Counted from the stretch's first letter, positions 15,236 to 24,542 are shown. The stretch: 43,554 nt of DNA from Leifsonia sp. 71-9 (GCF_001898805.1 NZ_MKVJ01000003.1:151807-195360); one strand, 5' to 3'. Translations and numbers: made by a program. The notes: a model not told the origin generated them from the sequence alone.

Positions 15236-16606
15236 ATGAGCACGGGATCCGGTGCGGATCCGAGTGGGAGGGCCGAGCGTTCGCGGGGCCGGTCTGACGG
15301 GGGTCGTCTCGTGTTCGATGGGGTGCTGTCGCTCGATGTGCTGAGCGGTCCGCTGCCGGTGGTGCTGTTCGCGGCCGCCGCGGGCATCCTGATCGCCCTG
15401 CTCGTGCGCCGCCCCTCGGCCCGCTGGCTGCTGCGGATCGCGCTCGCCGCTGTCGTCGGACTCGGCGCGGCCGTGGTCGTGTGGCTCGTCTGCATCCGCT
15501 GGCTCAACCTGTTCGGGGAGTCGCTCGGAGCCGGCAACTACGCCTGGCTCGCGGCGGCGTTCTGCGGCGTGGCGCTGTGCGCGGTGAGCATCGGCCGCCG
15601 TCCGCGCTGGCGGACGGTGGTCGCGATCGTGGGCATCCCCGTCTTCCTGGCCGCGGCGACGCTCGGGATCAACGCCAACTACGGCCTCAATCGCACCCTC
15701 GGCGGGCTGCTGGCCATCAGCGTCCCGAAGCCGGTGGCGCTCACCCCGCCGACAAGCGCCGACCTGGGCTACGACACGGAACTGTGGAAGCACTGGCGCG
15801 CGCCGAGCGACATGCCGGAGCACGGCGAGATCGGCACGGTGCGCATCCCGGCGACCGCGAGCGGGTTCCACGCGCGCGAGGCCGGGCTGTACCTGCCGCC
15901 CGCGGCGCGCGTCGCGCACCCGCCGGTGCTGCCGCTCCTCGTCATGATGATGGGGCAGCCGGGCAACCCCGACCCCGAGCCGATCGCCCAGGCGATGGAC
16001 CGTTTCGCGGCGACCCACCACGGGCTGGCGCCGATCGTGGTCGTGCCCGACCAGCTCGGCGACCCGACCCACGACACTCTGTGCCGCGACACGAAGCGGT
16101 TCGGAGCGGTGGAGACGTACATCACCCAGGACGTTCCGGCGTGGGCCGAGAAGAACCTCGCCGTCACGCGCGACCACCGGTTCTGGACCGTCGCGGGTTA
16201 CTCCAACGGCGGCCTCTGCGCGCTCTCCTTCGGCATCGGGCATCCCGACCTGTTCGCGAACATCCTGGACATCTCGGGCGAGGAGTTCCCCGGCGCCGAG
16301 CATCCCGATGCCACGCTGCACGACGAGTTCGGCGGGGACCGGGCCGCCTACGACCGCGCCAAGCCCTTCAACCGGCTCCGCGCTTCCTCGTTCCCCGGGA
16401 CGACGGCGATCTTCACCGCGTGCGCCGACGACCCGGCGTACCACCACGTCGCCCTGCGCGGTTCGCAGCTGGCCAGGGCCGCCGGCATCAACAGCGCGTT
16501 CGTGGACATCCCGACGGGAGGGCACGGGATCGGCGCCCTCACCGGCGGACTGGACGGCGGCATCCCGTACCTCTACCCGTTGCTCGGGCTCGAGGCGCCC
16601 CGCTGA
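15236..16606 (+). CDS. Membrane-anchored esterase, alpha/beta-hydrolase (esterase D-like)
   Basis: 456 residues. Four hydrophobic segments (about 42-57, 65-88, 100-118, 128-146) precede an extracellular alpha/beta-hydrolase domain related to mycolyltransferase/esterase D proteins. The nucleophile elbow is VAGYSNGGLCAL, and the acid/His end is in FTACADDP and GGHGIG. It probably acts on a cell-envelope ester. The ATG at 15236 has no clear ribosome-binding site; GTG at 15311, nearer the first membrane segment, is an alternative. It meets the YceI gene tail to tail, 1 bp apart. Confidence 0.82.
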   Translation: MSTGSGADPSGRAERSRGRSDGGRLVFDGVLSLDVLSGPLPVVLFAAAAGILIALLVRRPSARWLLRIALAAVVGLGAAVVVWLVCIRWLNLFGESLGAGNYAWLAAAFCGVALCAVSIGRRPRWRTVVAIVGIPVFLAAATLGINANYGLNRTLGGLLAISVPKPVALTPPTSADLGYDTELWKHWRAPSDMPEHGEIGTVRIPATASGFHAREAGLYLPPAARVAHPPVLPLLVMMMGQPGNPDPEPIAQAMDRFAATHHGLAPIVVVPDQLGDPTHDTLCRDTKRFGAVETYITQDVPAWAEKNLAVTRDHRFWTVAGYSNGGLCALSFGIGHPDLFANILDISGEEFPGAEHPDATLHDEFGGDRAAYDRAKPFNRLRASSFPGTTAIFTACADDPAYHHVALRGSQLARAAGINSAFVDIPTGGHGIGALTGGLDGGIPYLYPLLGLEAPR

Positions 16607-16607
16607 G

Positions 16608-17318
16608 TCAGCCCGCCGCCTTCTCGAGGTAGAGCAGGTACTCCACCGACCCGGTCTTCTCGACCGTCACGAACCCCAGGCTCGGCGCGGTCACGCCGTA
16701 GTCGGCGAAGGTGATCGGGATGCTGCCGCTCAGTTGCCCGCCGTCGCCGTTCAGCCCCACCTGCAGGTCGGCCGTCACCGTCTTCGAGACGCCGTGGAGG
16801 GTGAGTGTGCCCGTGGCCTTCACCGTCTGCGCGGCACCCGACTCGGGCGTGCCGACGGTGACCGGCTCGGTCAGCACGAACGTCGCCTCGGGGAACCGAT
16901 CGGTCTGCAGGGCGGTCGACCGGAAGTAGTCGTCCCGGTTGGGCTCGTCGGTGGCGATCGTGGCGACCTTGACGGTGACGGTCGCCTTCGTGAGGGTCAG
17001 CTTGTCGACGGAGAACGACCCGGTGACGTCGGCCGTGCGCCCCGTGACCGTCACGTCCACCCCGTTGAGCACCTCCTTCACCCGGTAGCCCGCGAAGGAC
17101 GACGCGCCCACCTGCCAGTCCCCGCTGAGGTCGGAGGTGTCGATGGTCGTCTTCGCCTCCGGGTCGGTGGTGAGGGCGACCGTCGGGACGGCCTCCGCCG
17201 GAGCCGCGATCAGGTCGCGGTAGACGTAGGGCGCGGCGATCGCGCCGGCCACGCCGAGCACGACCACGCCGGCGGCGACGGAGATCCAGACCTTCGAGGA
17301 CTTCTTCATCGGGGACAT
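16608..17318 (-). CDS. YceI-family lipid-binding protein, membrane-anchored
   Basis: 236 residues. A signal-anchor at about 9-33 is followed by the YceI beta-barrel: WQVGASSFAGYRVKEVL, then the pattern TDRFPEATFVL, GTLTLHGVSKTV and FADYGVTAPS. YceI proteins are lipocalin-like and bind isoprenoid or other lipids outside the cytoplasm. Start at the ATG of 17318 or of 17309. Confidence 0.9.
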   Translation of the reverse strand: MSPMKKSSKVWISVAAGVVVLGVAGAIAAPYVYRDLIAAPAEAVPTVALTTDPEAKTTIDTSDLSGDWQVGASSFAGYRVKEVLNGVDVTVTGRTADVTGSFSVDKLTLTKATVTVKVATIATDEPNRDDYFRSTALQTDRFPEATFVLTEPVTVGTPESGAAQTVKATGTLTLHGVSKTVTADLQVGLNGDGGQLSGSIPITFADYGVTAPSLGFVTVEKTGSVEYLLYLEKAAG

Positions 17319-17402
17319 GTCAACAAACCTACGGAGTGCCCGGGCCCGGATGGCTGGGAGTCGTCGATGATCCGCCTGGGAGAGCCCTGGCGCTGCCCTG
17401 GC

Positions 17403-18299
17403 CTACGGCGTCGGCATGCCCCCGTTGACCGAGAGCGTCTCGCCGATCACGTAGCTGGACTCGGGGGAGGCGAGGAACACGTATGCGGGGGCGAGCTCGG
17501 CGGGCTGACCGGCGCGGCCGATCGGCGTCTGGGCTCCGAAGTCCGGCAGCTTCTCCGGCGGCTGGCCTGCGCTCGGCTGCAGCGGCGTCCAGATCGGGCC
17601 CGGCGCGACCGCGTTCACGCGGATGCCCTTCGGCGCGAGCTGCTGGGCGAGCGCCTTGGTGAACGCGTTGATGGCGGCCTTCGTCGTCGCGTAGTCGACG
17701 AGCTGCTCGCCCGGCATGTACGCCTGCACCGACGTCGTGTTGATGATCGTCGCGCCCGGCTTCAGGTGCGGGAGGGCCTCCTTCGTGAGCCAGAACATCG
17801 CGTAGACGTTCGTCTTCATCGTGAGGTCGAACTGCTCGTCCGGCAGCTCGGCGAGGTCGGTGCAGAAGACCTGCTTGCCGGCGTTGTTCACCAGGATGTC
17901 GAGGCCGCCGAACGCGTCGACGACGCGGGAGACGACGTCGCCGCAGAAGGTGCGGTCGGCGAGGTCGCCCGGGATCAGCAGGGCCTCCCGGTCGGCCGCG
18001 CGGATCTGCTCGGCGATGGCCTGGGCGTCCACCTCCTCTTCGGGCAGGTAGACGATGGCGACGTCGGCGCCCTCGCGGGCGAACGCGATCGCCGCGGCGG
18101 CACCGATCCCGGAGTCGCCGCCGGTCACGAGCGCCTTGCGCCCGGTGAGCCGGCCGCTGCCGACGTAGCTGGTCTCGCCGTGGTCGGCGGGCGGGTCGAG
18201 CTCGCTGTCGCGCCCGGGCTCGGAGACCTGCTTCTCGGGCGGCTCGATGTGCGGGTAGCGGTCGACGGGGTTGTCGAAGGAGTACTGGTTCTGAGGCAT
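17403..18299 (-). CDS. Short-chain dehydrogenase/reductase, YghA/GSP39-like
   Basis: 298 residues. An N-terminal 50-residue extension (NQYSFDNPVDRYPHIEPPEK) is typical of stress-induced long SDRs of the YghA/general stress protein 39 group. The Rossmann motif is VTGGDSGIG, then NNAG, the catalytic YATTK, and PGPIWTP. It reduces an unknown carbonyl using NAD(P)H. A hypothetical gene lies 71 bp upstream on the same strand and may be co-transcribed. Confidence 0.9.
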   Translation of the reverse strand: MPQNQYSFDNPVDRYPHIEPPEKQVSEPGRDSELDPPADHGETSYVGSGRLTGRKALVTGGDSGIGAAAAIAFAREGADVAIVYLPEEEVDAQAIAEQIRAADREALLIPGDLADRTFCGDVVSRVVDAFGGLDILVNNAGKQVFCTDLAELPDEQFDLTMKTNVYAMFWLTKEALPHLKPGATIINTTSVQAYMPGEQLVDYATTKAAINAFTKALAQQLAPKGIRVNAVAPGPIWTPLQPSAGQPPEKLPDFGAQTPIGRAGQPAELAPAYVFLASPESSYVIGETLSVNGGMPTP

Positions 18300-18370
18300 G
18301 ACCCCACCGAACCACCGTGCCCCGGCCCTCCCCAGGGGGTTTCCTCCCGCGACGAGAGGGGTACCTTGGC

Positions 18371-18718
18371 TCAGTCGCCGTCGAGCTCCTCCAGCAGCTT
18401 CTTCGCGGCGCGCGCGATCTCGTCGTGGTCGTTCTGGGCGGCCCGGCTCTCGAGGGAGATCACGGCGCAGCGGTGCAGGCGCGCGAAGTCGCCGTAGGGG
18501 AACGTGTAGCGCTGCTTCGTCTCCTCGGACGCGTCCGGGTCCTCGCCCAGATGCCAGAGTGCGAACTCCGCCCAGCCGTGCTTGTCGATGAACGCGTTCT
18601 CGTCGTTGGCGCTCGGCGCGTGCTCGCTCCAGTCGTCGCGCTCGTCGCGCACGATCCGGCTCTTCCCGATCAGCTCCTGCGCATGGTCCAGCGCGGCCCG
18701 GTTCAGTCTCGTCGTCAT
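18371..18718 (-). CDS. Conserved hypothetical protein, 115 residues
   Basis: From the ATG at 18718, behind GGAGAGGACGG. Mostly helical, with an aromatic central block (DKHGWAEFALWHLGEDP, then RYTFPYGDFARLHRC) and a helical tail (HDEIARAAKKLLEEL). Similar proteins are common in actinobacteria, but I know of no function. Its position just before the stress-type SDR suggests a shared stress regulon. Confidence 0.75.
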   Translation of the reverse strand: MTTRLNRAALDHAQELIGKSRIVRDERDDWSEHAPSANDENAFIDKHGWAEFALWHLGEDPDASEETKQRYTFPYGDFARLHRCAVISLESRAAQNDHDEIARAAKKLLEELDGD

Positions 18719-18823
18719 CGTCGTCCGTCCTCTCCTGCCGGTGGCGGGATCCCCTGGCCAGTCATTGATCCACGGATCCCGCCGATTGTGAACCCCTGTC
18801 GGAGACCGGTGCGACGGCGTACT

Positions 18824-18838
18824 TCTCATGACATGAGA
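18824..18838. promoter_or_regulatory. Perfect palindrome over the ADH start codon
   Basis: TCTCATG-A-CATGAGA is a perfect 15-bp odd palindrome that includes the ATG at 18833. It could be an operator for the AraC regulator encoded at the end of the operon, or an mRNA hairpin hiding the start. Confidence 0.5.
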
Positions 18839-20008
18839 GCACTCACCTGGCAGGGGAACAAGAAGCTCGCCGTGATCGACGCCCCCGACCCGCGCATCCA
18901 GGAGCCGACGGACGTGATCGTCCGCATCACGTCGTCGGCGATCTGCGGCTCCGACCTCCACCTGTACGACGTCCTCGGGCCGTTCCTGAGCGCCGGCGAC
19001 ATCCTCGGCCACGAGCCGATGGGGATCGTCGAGGAGGTCGGCGCGGACGTGCGCGAGCTCGCTGTGGGCGACCGGGTCGTGATCCCGTTCGTCATCGCCT
19101 GCGGGCACTGCCACATGTGCCGGCTGGGCCTCACCACCCAGTGCGAGACGACGCAGAACTACGACCAGGGCACCGGGGCGACGCTGTACGGGTACACCGA
19201 GCTCTACGGCTCCGTGCCCGGCGGTCAGGCGGAGCGGCTGCGCGTGCCGCTCGCGGACTTCAACGCGCTCAAGGTCGGCACGGAGCTGCCGGACGAGCGC
19301 TACCTCTTCCTCAGCGACATCCTGCCCACTGCCTGGCAGGGAGTGCAGTACGCGAACCTGCCGGAGCACGGCGTGCTCGGCGTCATCGGCCTCGGGCCGG
19401 TGGGGCAGTTCGTGAGCCGGATCGGCGTGCACCTCGGCCACCGGGTGGTCGCCGTCGATCCCGTCCCGGAGCGCCGCGCGATGGCGCAACGGCACGGCGT
19501 CGACACGTTCGACCTCTCCGACGACGCCGCCTCGTGGCTGCGCGAGGCCACCGACGGTCGCGGCCCGGACGCCGTCGTGGACGCCGTCGGCATGGAGGCC
19601 CACGGCAATCCCGCGACGGCTCTCACCCAGTCGGCGGTCGGCCTCCTGCCCGACCCGGTCGCCAAGAAGCTGATGACGACCGTCGGCGCCGACCGGCTCG
19701 CCGCGATGATGCTCGCGATCGACTCGGTGCGTCGCGGCGGCACGGTCTCGCTGAGCGGCGTCTACTCCGGCGTCGCCGACCCGATGCCGCTCATGAAGAT
19801 GTTCGACAAGCAGCTCTCGCTGCGGATGGGGCAGTGCAACGTCCACTCCTGGCGCGACACGCTGCTGCCGCTCGTCGAGAACCCGTCGGATCCGCTCGGG
19901 ACGGAGGACCTCGTCACCCATCACGCGTCGATCGACGAGGCGCCGGCGATGTACGACCTGTTCCGCGACAAGAAGGACGGCTGTGTCAAGGTCGTACTCC
20001 ATCCCTGA
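18833..20008 (+). CDS. Zinc-dependent alcohol dehydrogenase (FDH-like)
   Basis: 391 residues. Catalytic-zinc blocks are ICGSDLHLYD and GHEPMGIVEEVG; the structural zinc ligands are CGHCHMCRLGLTTQC. The NAD-binding loop is VIGLGPVGQ. The long lobe and overall length match glutathione-independent formaldehyde dehydrogenase-like enzymes. It is the first gene of a five-gene overlapping operon; the next gene begins 26 bp before its stop. It may oxidise an alcohol made by the downstream enzymes, or formaldehyde. Confidence 0.9.
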   Translation: MRALTWQGNKKLAVIDAPDPRIQEPTDVIVRITSSAICGSDLHLYDVLGPFLSAGDILGHEPMGIVEEVGADVRELAVGDRVVIPFVIACGHCHMCRLGLTTQCETTQNYDQGTGATLYGYTELYGSVPGGQAERLRVPLADFNALKVGTELPDERYLFLSDILPTAWQGVQYANLPEHGVLGVIGLGPVGQFVSRIGVHLGHRVVAVDPVPERRAMAQRHGVDTFDLSDDAASWLREATDGRGPDAVVDAVGMEAHGNPATALTQSAVGLLPDPVAKKLMTTVGADRLAAMMLAIDSVRRGGTVSLSGVYSGVADPMPLMKMFDKQLSLRMGQCNVHSWRDTLLPLVENPSDPLGTEDLVTHHASIDEAPAMYDLFRDKKDGCVKVVLHP

Positions 20009-21038
20009 GGCGACGGCGCAGCACGCGCCCACGAGCACGGCGGACGGCTCCTCGTTCGCGCGATTCCTGTCGGCGGCCTCGTCGTGGGGTGGCAGCGCGG
20101 CCCCGCTGCTCGCCGTGCTCCGTGCCGTCGAGCCGGGGTCGTTGCTCCCGCTGCCGGGCGCGGGTGAGACGGACGAGCGCCTCCGGCGGCTGGCCCGCGT
20201 CGGCGAGACCGACCTCACCGCCGCCCGGGTGCTCGAGCCGCACCTGGACGCGGTGGCCATCCTCGCCGAGGCCGGGGAGCCGCTGCCCGAGCGCGGGACC
20301 ACCTGGGGCGTGTTCGCGGCCGAGGCTCCGGATGCGGTGCTGCAGGCGATCCCGTCGGGTGACGGCTGGCTGCTGCGCGGCCGCAAAGCGTGGTGCTCGC
20401 TGGCCGGTGAGCTGACCAGCGCGCTCGTCACCGCGACCACGCTCACCGGCGAACGGCGGATGTTCGCGGTCGACCTCACCGCGCACGAGGTGACGGCCGA
20501 GCACGCGCGCTGGGTCGCCCGCGGGCTGACCGAGGTCGTGAGCGGCCCCGTCCGGTTCGACGGGGTGGTCGCCACGCCCGTCGGCGGCGACGGGTGGTAC
20601 CTGGACCGCCCCGGCTTCCGCTGGGGCGCGATCGGGGTGGCCGCGTGCTGGTGGGGCGGCTGCCTCCCGATCGCGGACGCCCTGGCGGCGCGGGTGCGCC
20701 GTCGTTCCGACGACGAGCTCGGTGCGGCTCGCGCCGGCGAGCTCCACCGCGCGCTCGACGCCGGCCGCCTCGCGCTCCACGACGCCGCCGCGCGCATCGA
20801 CGGCGGAACGGTCGGCGACGCCGCCCTCCTCTCGCACAGCGTGCGCGGCACCGTGGCGGACGCCGTGGTGCTCGCCCTCGCCGCCGCCCGCGACGTGCTC
20901 GGACCGGCCGCGCTCGCCTTCGACGAGAGCCTCGCCCGGCGCTGCGCCGACCTCGAGCTCTACGTCGCCCAGTACCACCGGGGCCGGGATGACGCCTCGC
21001 TCGCCCGCCACCTGCCCGAGGGTGGACTCGCGTGGTGA
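19983..21038 (+). CDS. Acyl-CoA dehydrogenase-family protein
   Basis: 351 residues from GTG at 19983. The fold can be followed: helical N-terminal domain, a beta domain (VFAAEAPDAVLQAIPSG, GWLLRGRKAWCSLAG) that binds FAD in this family, then the C-terminal four-helix bundle (AAARDVLGPAALAFDE, ELYVAQYHRGRD). The catalytic Glu cannot be placed with confidence, so it may be a divergent flavoprotein rather than a beta-oxidation enzyme. It overlaps the genes on both sides (26 bp and 7 bp), so its function is tied to the deacetylase/methyltransferase and glycosyltransferase. Confidence 0.82.
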   Translation: MSRSYSIPEATAQHAPTSTADGSSFARFLSAASSWGGSAAPLLAVLRAVEPGSLLPLPGAGETDERLRRLARVGETDLTAARVLEPHLDAVAILAEAGEPLPERGTTWGVFAAEAPDAVLQAIPSGDGWLLRGRKAWCSLAGELTSALVTATTLTGERRMFAVDLTAHEVTAEHARWVARGLTEVVSGPVRFDGVVATPVGGDGWYLDRPGFRWGAIGVAACWWGGCLPIADALAARVRRRSDDELGAARAGELHRALDAGRLALHDAAARIDGGTVGDAALLSHSVRGTVADAVVLALAAARDVLGPAALAFDESLARRCADLELYVAQYHRGRDDASLARHLPEGGLAW

Positions 21039-22294
21039 GCTTCGATCCGCTGGTGGCGGTCACGTCCCCCGGCGCATGGGAGCAGGAGGGGCGCTGGCGG
21101 GAGGTGCCGCGCCTGGCCGCCGACTGGCTGCGCGGATTCGACGCGGTCACGGTTCTCGCCGCGCATCCCGACGACGAGACGCTGGGTGCAGGAGGGACGA
21201 TCGCGTCCTGCGTGGCCGCCGGCGTCCCGGTCTCCGTCATCGTTGCGACCGTCGACGAACCGGAGCGGGCCGACGAGCTGGTCGCCGCGCTCTCCCGGCT
21301 CGGCGTCGCGGCCGAGCCGACGCTCCTCGGGCTGACCGACGGGCGGCTCAAGCACGAAGCCGACGCGCTCAGGGACGCCCTCCGCGCCGCCCTGCCGGAC
21401 GACGGCACCCGCAGGCTCGTGCTCGCACCCTGGCCGGGCGACCGGCACGGCGACCACCGCACGCTCGGTCGTGAGGCGGCCGAGGTGTGCACGACGGCCG
21501 GGCACACCCTCCGCTACTACCCGATCTGGCTGTGGCAGTGGGGGACCCCGGACGACGTCCCCTGGTCGCGCGCGGCCGAGATGGAGCTGACGCCGGAGGC
21601 ACGCGAGCGCAAGCGGTCGGCGCTCGCGTCGTTCCCGACGCAGCTGCACTCCGCCGCGAACCCGTCGGGCGTGCTGGCGGCCGGCTTCGTCGAGCGCGCG
21701 AGCGCCGGGCGTGAGGTGCTGATCGAACCGCAGGCGGACCCGCTCGCCGAGCACTTCGAGCGCCTGCACCGCGCGAGCGAGGACCCGTGGTCGGTGCGCA
21801 CTCGCTGGTACGAGCGCCGCAAGCGCGCCCTCGCACTGGCCTCGCTCCCCGCGGAGCGGTACGGGCGCGCCCTCGAGCTCGGCTGCTCCAACGGCGAGCT
21901 CTCCGCCGGGCTCGCCGAGCGGTGCGACTCCGTGCTGGGGCTGGATGCGTCCGCCTCCGCCGTGGAGCTCGCCTCCCGTCGCACGTCCGACCTCCCGGCC
22001 GTGCGCATCGAGCGGATGCGCGTCCCGGGCGAGTGGCCCGGCGGCACGTTCGATCTCGTGGTCGTCTCCGAGCTGGCCTACTACCTCGCGGCAGACCAGT
22101 GGGCGGCGACCATCGAGCGGATCGGCGCCTCCCTCGCACCGGGTGGCGCCGTGCTGCTCTGCCACTGGTCGGGCAACGCCGACGACTTCGCGCAGACGGG
22201 CGCGGAGGCGCACGAGCTCTTCGCCGCCCGCTCCGGCCTCCGGCGGCTCGTCGCCCACGTCGAGGACGCGTTCCGGATGGAGGTCTACGGATGA
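21032..22294 (+). CDS. Bifunctional PIG-L deacetylase/NodS-like methyltransferase
   Basis: 420 residues from GTG at 21032. Residues 35-220 are a PIG-L (LmbE) zinc deacetylase: VTVLAAHPDDETLGAGG gives the AHPDDE zinc motif, and GDRHGDHR supplies the third ligand. This family removes N-acetyl groups from sugars (MshB in mycothiol, BshB in bacillithiol synthesis). Residues 235-420 are a SAM methyltransferase of NodS type: ALELGCSNGELSAGLA, VLGLDASASAVELA, DLVVVSELAYYL. The fusion suggests deacetylation followed by methylation of the freed amine. The start overlaps the dehydrogenase gene, and the end overlaps the glycosyltransferase in ATGA. Confidence 0.9.
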   Translation: MVSFDPLVAVTSPGAWEQEGRWREVPRLAADWLRGFDAVTVLAAHPDDETLGAGGTIASCVAAGVPVSVIVATVDEPERADELVAALSRLGVAAEPTLLGLTDGRLKHEADALRDALRAALPDDGTRRLVLAPWPGDRHGDHRTLGREAAEVCTTAGHTLRYYPIWLWQWGTPDDVPWSRAAEMELTPEARERKRSALASFPTQLHSAANPSGVLAAGFVERASAGREVLIEPQADPLAEHFERLHRASEDPWSVRTRWYERRKRALALASLPAERYGRALELGCSNGELSAGLAERCDSVLGLDASASAVELASRRTSDLPAVRIERMRVPGEWPGGTFDLVVVSELAYYLAADQWAATIERIGASLAPGGAVLLCHWSGNADDFAQTGAEAHELFAARSGLRRLVAHVEDAFRMEVYG

Positions 22295-22965
22295 CCGTCG
22301 AGCACGTGATCGTCGCCGTCCCCGCGCGGGACGAGGAGGAGACCCTGGCGGACTGTCTCGCGTCCGTCCTCGCCGCCGCCACGCACGTGGACGTCCCCGT
22401 GACCGTGGTCGTCGTCCTCGACGGCTGTGTGGACGCGTCCGCCGAGATCGCCCGCGGTTTCGCGGGGGTCGTCGTCGTCGAGCGCGACCACGGCAACGTC
22501 GGCCGCGCGCGGCGGGACGCGGTGGAGGCCGGGCTCGCCCGCTCGGCGTGCGCGCCGGAGCGGACCTGGCTCGCCTTCACCGACGCCGACACCTTCGTCC
22601 CGCGGGAGTGGCTGCAGGGGCAGCTCGCGGCCGCCCGGACGGCGGACGTCTTCGTCGGCGCGGTGGTCCCGCGCCTGGACGACCTGGACACGGCCCGTCG
22701 GCACGCCTGGACGCGCAGCCACCCGCCCGGAGCGACCCTCGGCCACGTCCACGGCGCCAATCTCGGAGTGCGGGCGAGCGCCTATATCGGAGTCGGCGGT
22801 GTTCTGCCGCTCGTCGTCGGCGAGGACGTCGACCTCGTCGCGCGGCTGCGGGCGGAGGGCCGCCCCGTCGCCGAGAGCGAGCAGCATCCCGTCCTCACCT
22901 CCGCGCGCCTCGACGGCCGCGCGCCCGACGGGTACGCGGCCCACCTGCGCGCGCTCGTCTCGTGA
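22291..22965 (+). CDS. Family 2-like glycosyltransferase
   Basis: 224 residues. The GT-A entry VIVAVPARDEEETLADCL is followed by VVVVLDGCVD, the metal-binding FTDADTFVP (DXD) and GEDVDLVARLR near the acceptor site. No membrane segment, so it acts in the cytoplasm. It starts in the ATGA overlap with the deacetylase/methyltransferase gene and ends in a GTGA overlap with the regulator gene. It would build the sugar substrate that its neighbour deacetylates (inference). Confidence 0.88.
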   Translation: MTVEHVIVAVPARDEEETLADCLASVLAAATHVDVPVTVVVVLDGCVDASAEIARGFAGVVVVERDHGNVGRARRDAVEAGLARSACAPERTWLAFTDADTFVPREWLQGQLAAARTADVFVGAVVPRLDDLDTARRHAWTRSHPPGATLGHVHGANLGVRASAYIGVGGVLPLVVGEDVDLVARLRAEGRPVAESEQHPVLTSARLDGRAPDGYAAHLRALVS

Positions 22966-23906
22966 CGCCGGTCAGACGCATCGAGGTGCGGACGCCCGAC
23001 CGCCAGGCCGCCCTCGACCTCCTGCGCGGCGTCTATCGCGGCAGCGATCTGGCGATGCCGGACGGCTCCTTCCCGGGAGAGCTGTCGGTCGTCGGCGACG
23101 AGCGCTTCTCCCTGGTGAGCCTGGACATCCGGGCGCCGGGCAGGGCCGCCATGGACGCGCAGACGGCCTTCGTCGTCGGCGAGGCCGCCCTCCCGGTGCG
23201 CGTGGCCTCGGGACGGCGCGAACTGGACACCGCCCAGCCGTACCTCCACCCGTTCGCTCCCGCCGAGGCATGGTGGGAGGAGCGCCTGCTCGTCACCGCG
23301 ACCCAGCTCGAGGAGCGGCCCGTGCGCGAGCTGATCGAGCAGCACTACGGCCGCGGCGACCTCCCGGTGCGCTTCGAGGCCACCGCGCCTCGCTCGCCGG
23401 ACCGGGCCCGCCTCTGGTCGGCCGCCGCGTCGCACGCCCGGGCCGTCGCGGCGGTCCATGAGGTCTTCGCGAACGAGCTGGTCAGGGACACCGTGTTCCG
23501 CAGCCTGACCGCGGCGCTGGTGTCCGCCTTCCCCAGCGACCTGCTCGGCCTGCCCGCCGCGCGCGACGGAGCGACGGCCACGCCCGCGGCCGTGCGGCGC
23601 GCCATCGCGTACATGGAGGAGAACGTCGCCGAACCGATCAGCGTCGCGGACATCGCCGCGGCGGCGCGCCTGTCGGCGCGGGGACTGCAGGAGGCGTTCC
23701 GCCGGGTGGTCGGCGACACCCCGACCCGCTATCTGCGCCGGATGCGGCTGGAGGCGGCACGCGCCGACCTCCAGCGCCGCGAGCGCACGGACGGCGCGAC
23801 GGTGGCCCAGATCGCGCACCGCTGGGGCTTCACCCACGTCCCGCGGTTCGCGACCTACTATCGCGAGACCTTCGGGGAGAGCCCGCGGGACACCCTCGAC
23901 ACGTGA
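22962..23906 (+). CDS. AraC-family regulator, last gene of the operon
   Basis: 314 residues from the GTG overlapping the previous stop. The C-terminal domain shows both helix-turn-helix units: ISVADIAAAARLSARGLQEA and VAQIAHRWGFTHVPRFATYY, ending with GESPRDTL. The N-terminal half lacks an obvious cupin. Being translationally coupled to the four enzymes it is probably their regulator. Confidence 0.87.
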   Translation: MTPVRRIEVRTPDRQAALDLLRGVYRGSDLAMPDGSFPGELSVVGDERFSLVSLDIRAPGRAAMDAQTAFVVGEAALPVRVASGRRELDTAQPYLHPFAPAEAWWEERLLVTATQLEERPVRELIEQHYGRGDLPVRFEATAPRSPDRARLWSAAASHARAVAAVHEVFANELVRDTVFRSLTAALVSAFPSDLLGLPAARDGATATPAAVRRAIAYMEENVAEPISVADIAAAARLSARGLQEAFRRVVGDTPTRYLRRMRLEAARADLQRRERTDGATVAQIAHRWGFTHVPRFATYYRETFGESPRDTLDT

Positions 23907-23930
23907 TCGAGGCGCCCGCGGGCGACCGGC

Positions 23931-24509
23931 TCAGGCCTTCGCCGGGGTGCGGTTCTCCGCGCTGACCATCCACGCGAGCTGCTCGAGGCGCTCGATGATC
24001 GCGTGCAACTGGTCGGCCGAGGTCGGGTCGGCCTCGTCGACGTCGTCGTGCACCGAGCGCATCGTCCGCACGACGGCCTCCAGCCGGGCCGTGATGAGGT
24101 CGATGGCGACGCCCGTGTCGATCTCGCCGTTCGGGAAGTCGTCGAGCGTGGTGGACTCGGCGACCGTCCGTGAGCGTCCGTCCGGCGTCGCGTGCAGGGC
24201 GCGCATCCGCTCGGCGATGTCGTCGCTGAACTCGCGCGCGGCGTCGACGATCTCGTCGAGCTGCAGGTGCAGGTCGCGGAAGTTGTGCCCGACGATGTTC
24301 CAGTGCGCCTGCTTGCCCTGCAGGTGCAGCTCGATGAGGTCGACGAGCACGCGCTGCAGGTCGGCGGCCAGGGACGACGGGGCGACGAAGCCGTGCTCGG
24401 CGTTCTCGCGCCGGGTGGTGTGCTCGCCCGCCGATTCGCCGCGCGGGCGCGACGTGCGCGGCGCTGCGGCCGCGGTGGTCTTGGTGGTCTTCTTGGTCGT
24501 GGTGGCCAT
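23931..24509 (-). CDS. dps: Dps-family DNA-binding ferritin-like protein
   Basis: 192 residues from the ATG at 24509, with AAGGGAG upstream. The N-terminal 40 residues are Lys/Thr/Ala/Arg-rich (ATTTKKTTKTTAAAA), the usual DNA-binding tail. The ferroxidase site sits in KQAHWNIVGHNFRDLHLQLD, and HDDVDEADPTS is the C-terminal helix entry. Dps dodecamers oxidise iron with peroxide and coat DNA in stress. A TTCACA-17-TACCGT promoter fits upstream. Confidence 0.92.
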   Translation of the reverse strand: MATTTKKTTKTTAAAAPRTSRPRGESAGEHTTRRENAEHGFVAPSSLAADLQRVLVDLIELHLQGKQAHWNIVGHNFRDLHLQLDEIVDAAREFSDDIAERMRALHATPDGRSRTVAESTTLDDFPNGEIDTGVAIDLITARLEAVVRTMRSVHDDVDEADPTSADQLHAIIERLEQLAWMVSAENRTPAKA

Positions 24510-24542
24510 CGGTATCGCTCCCTTGGATTCGATTCGCTCCGG

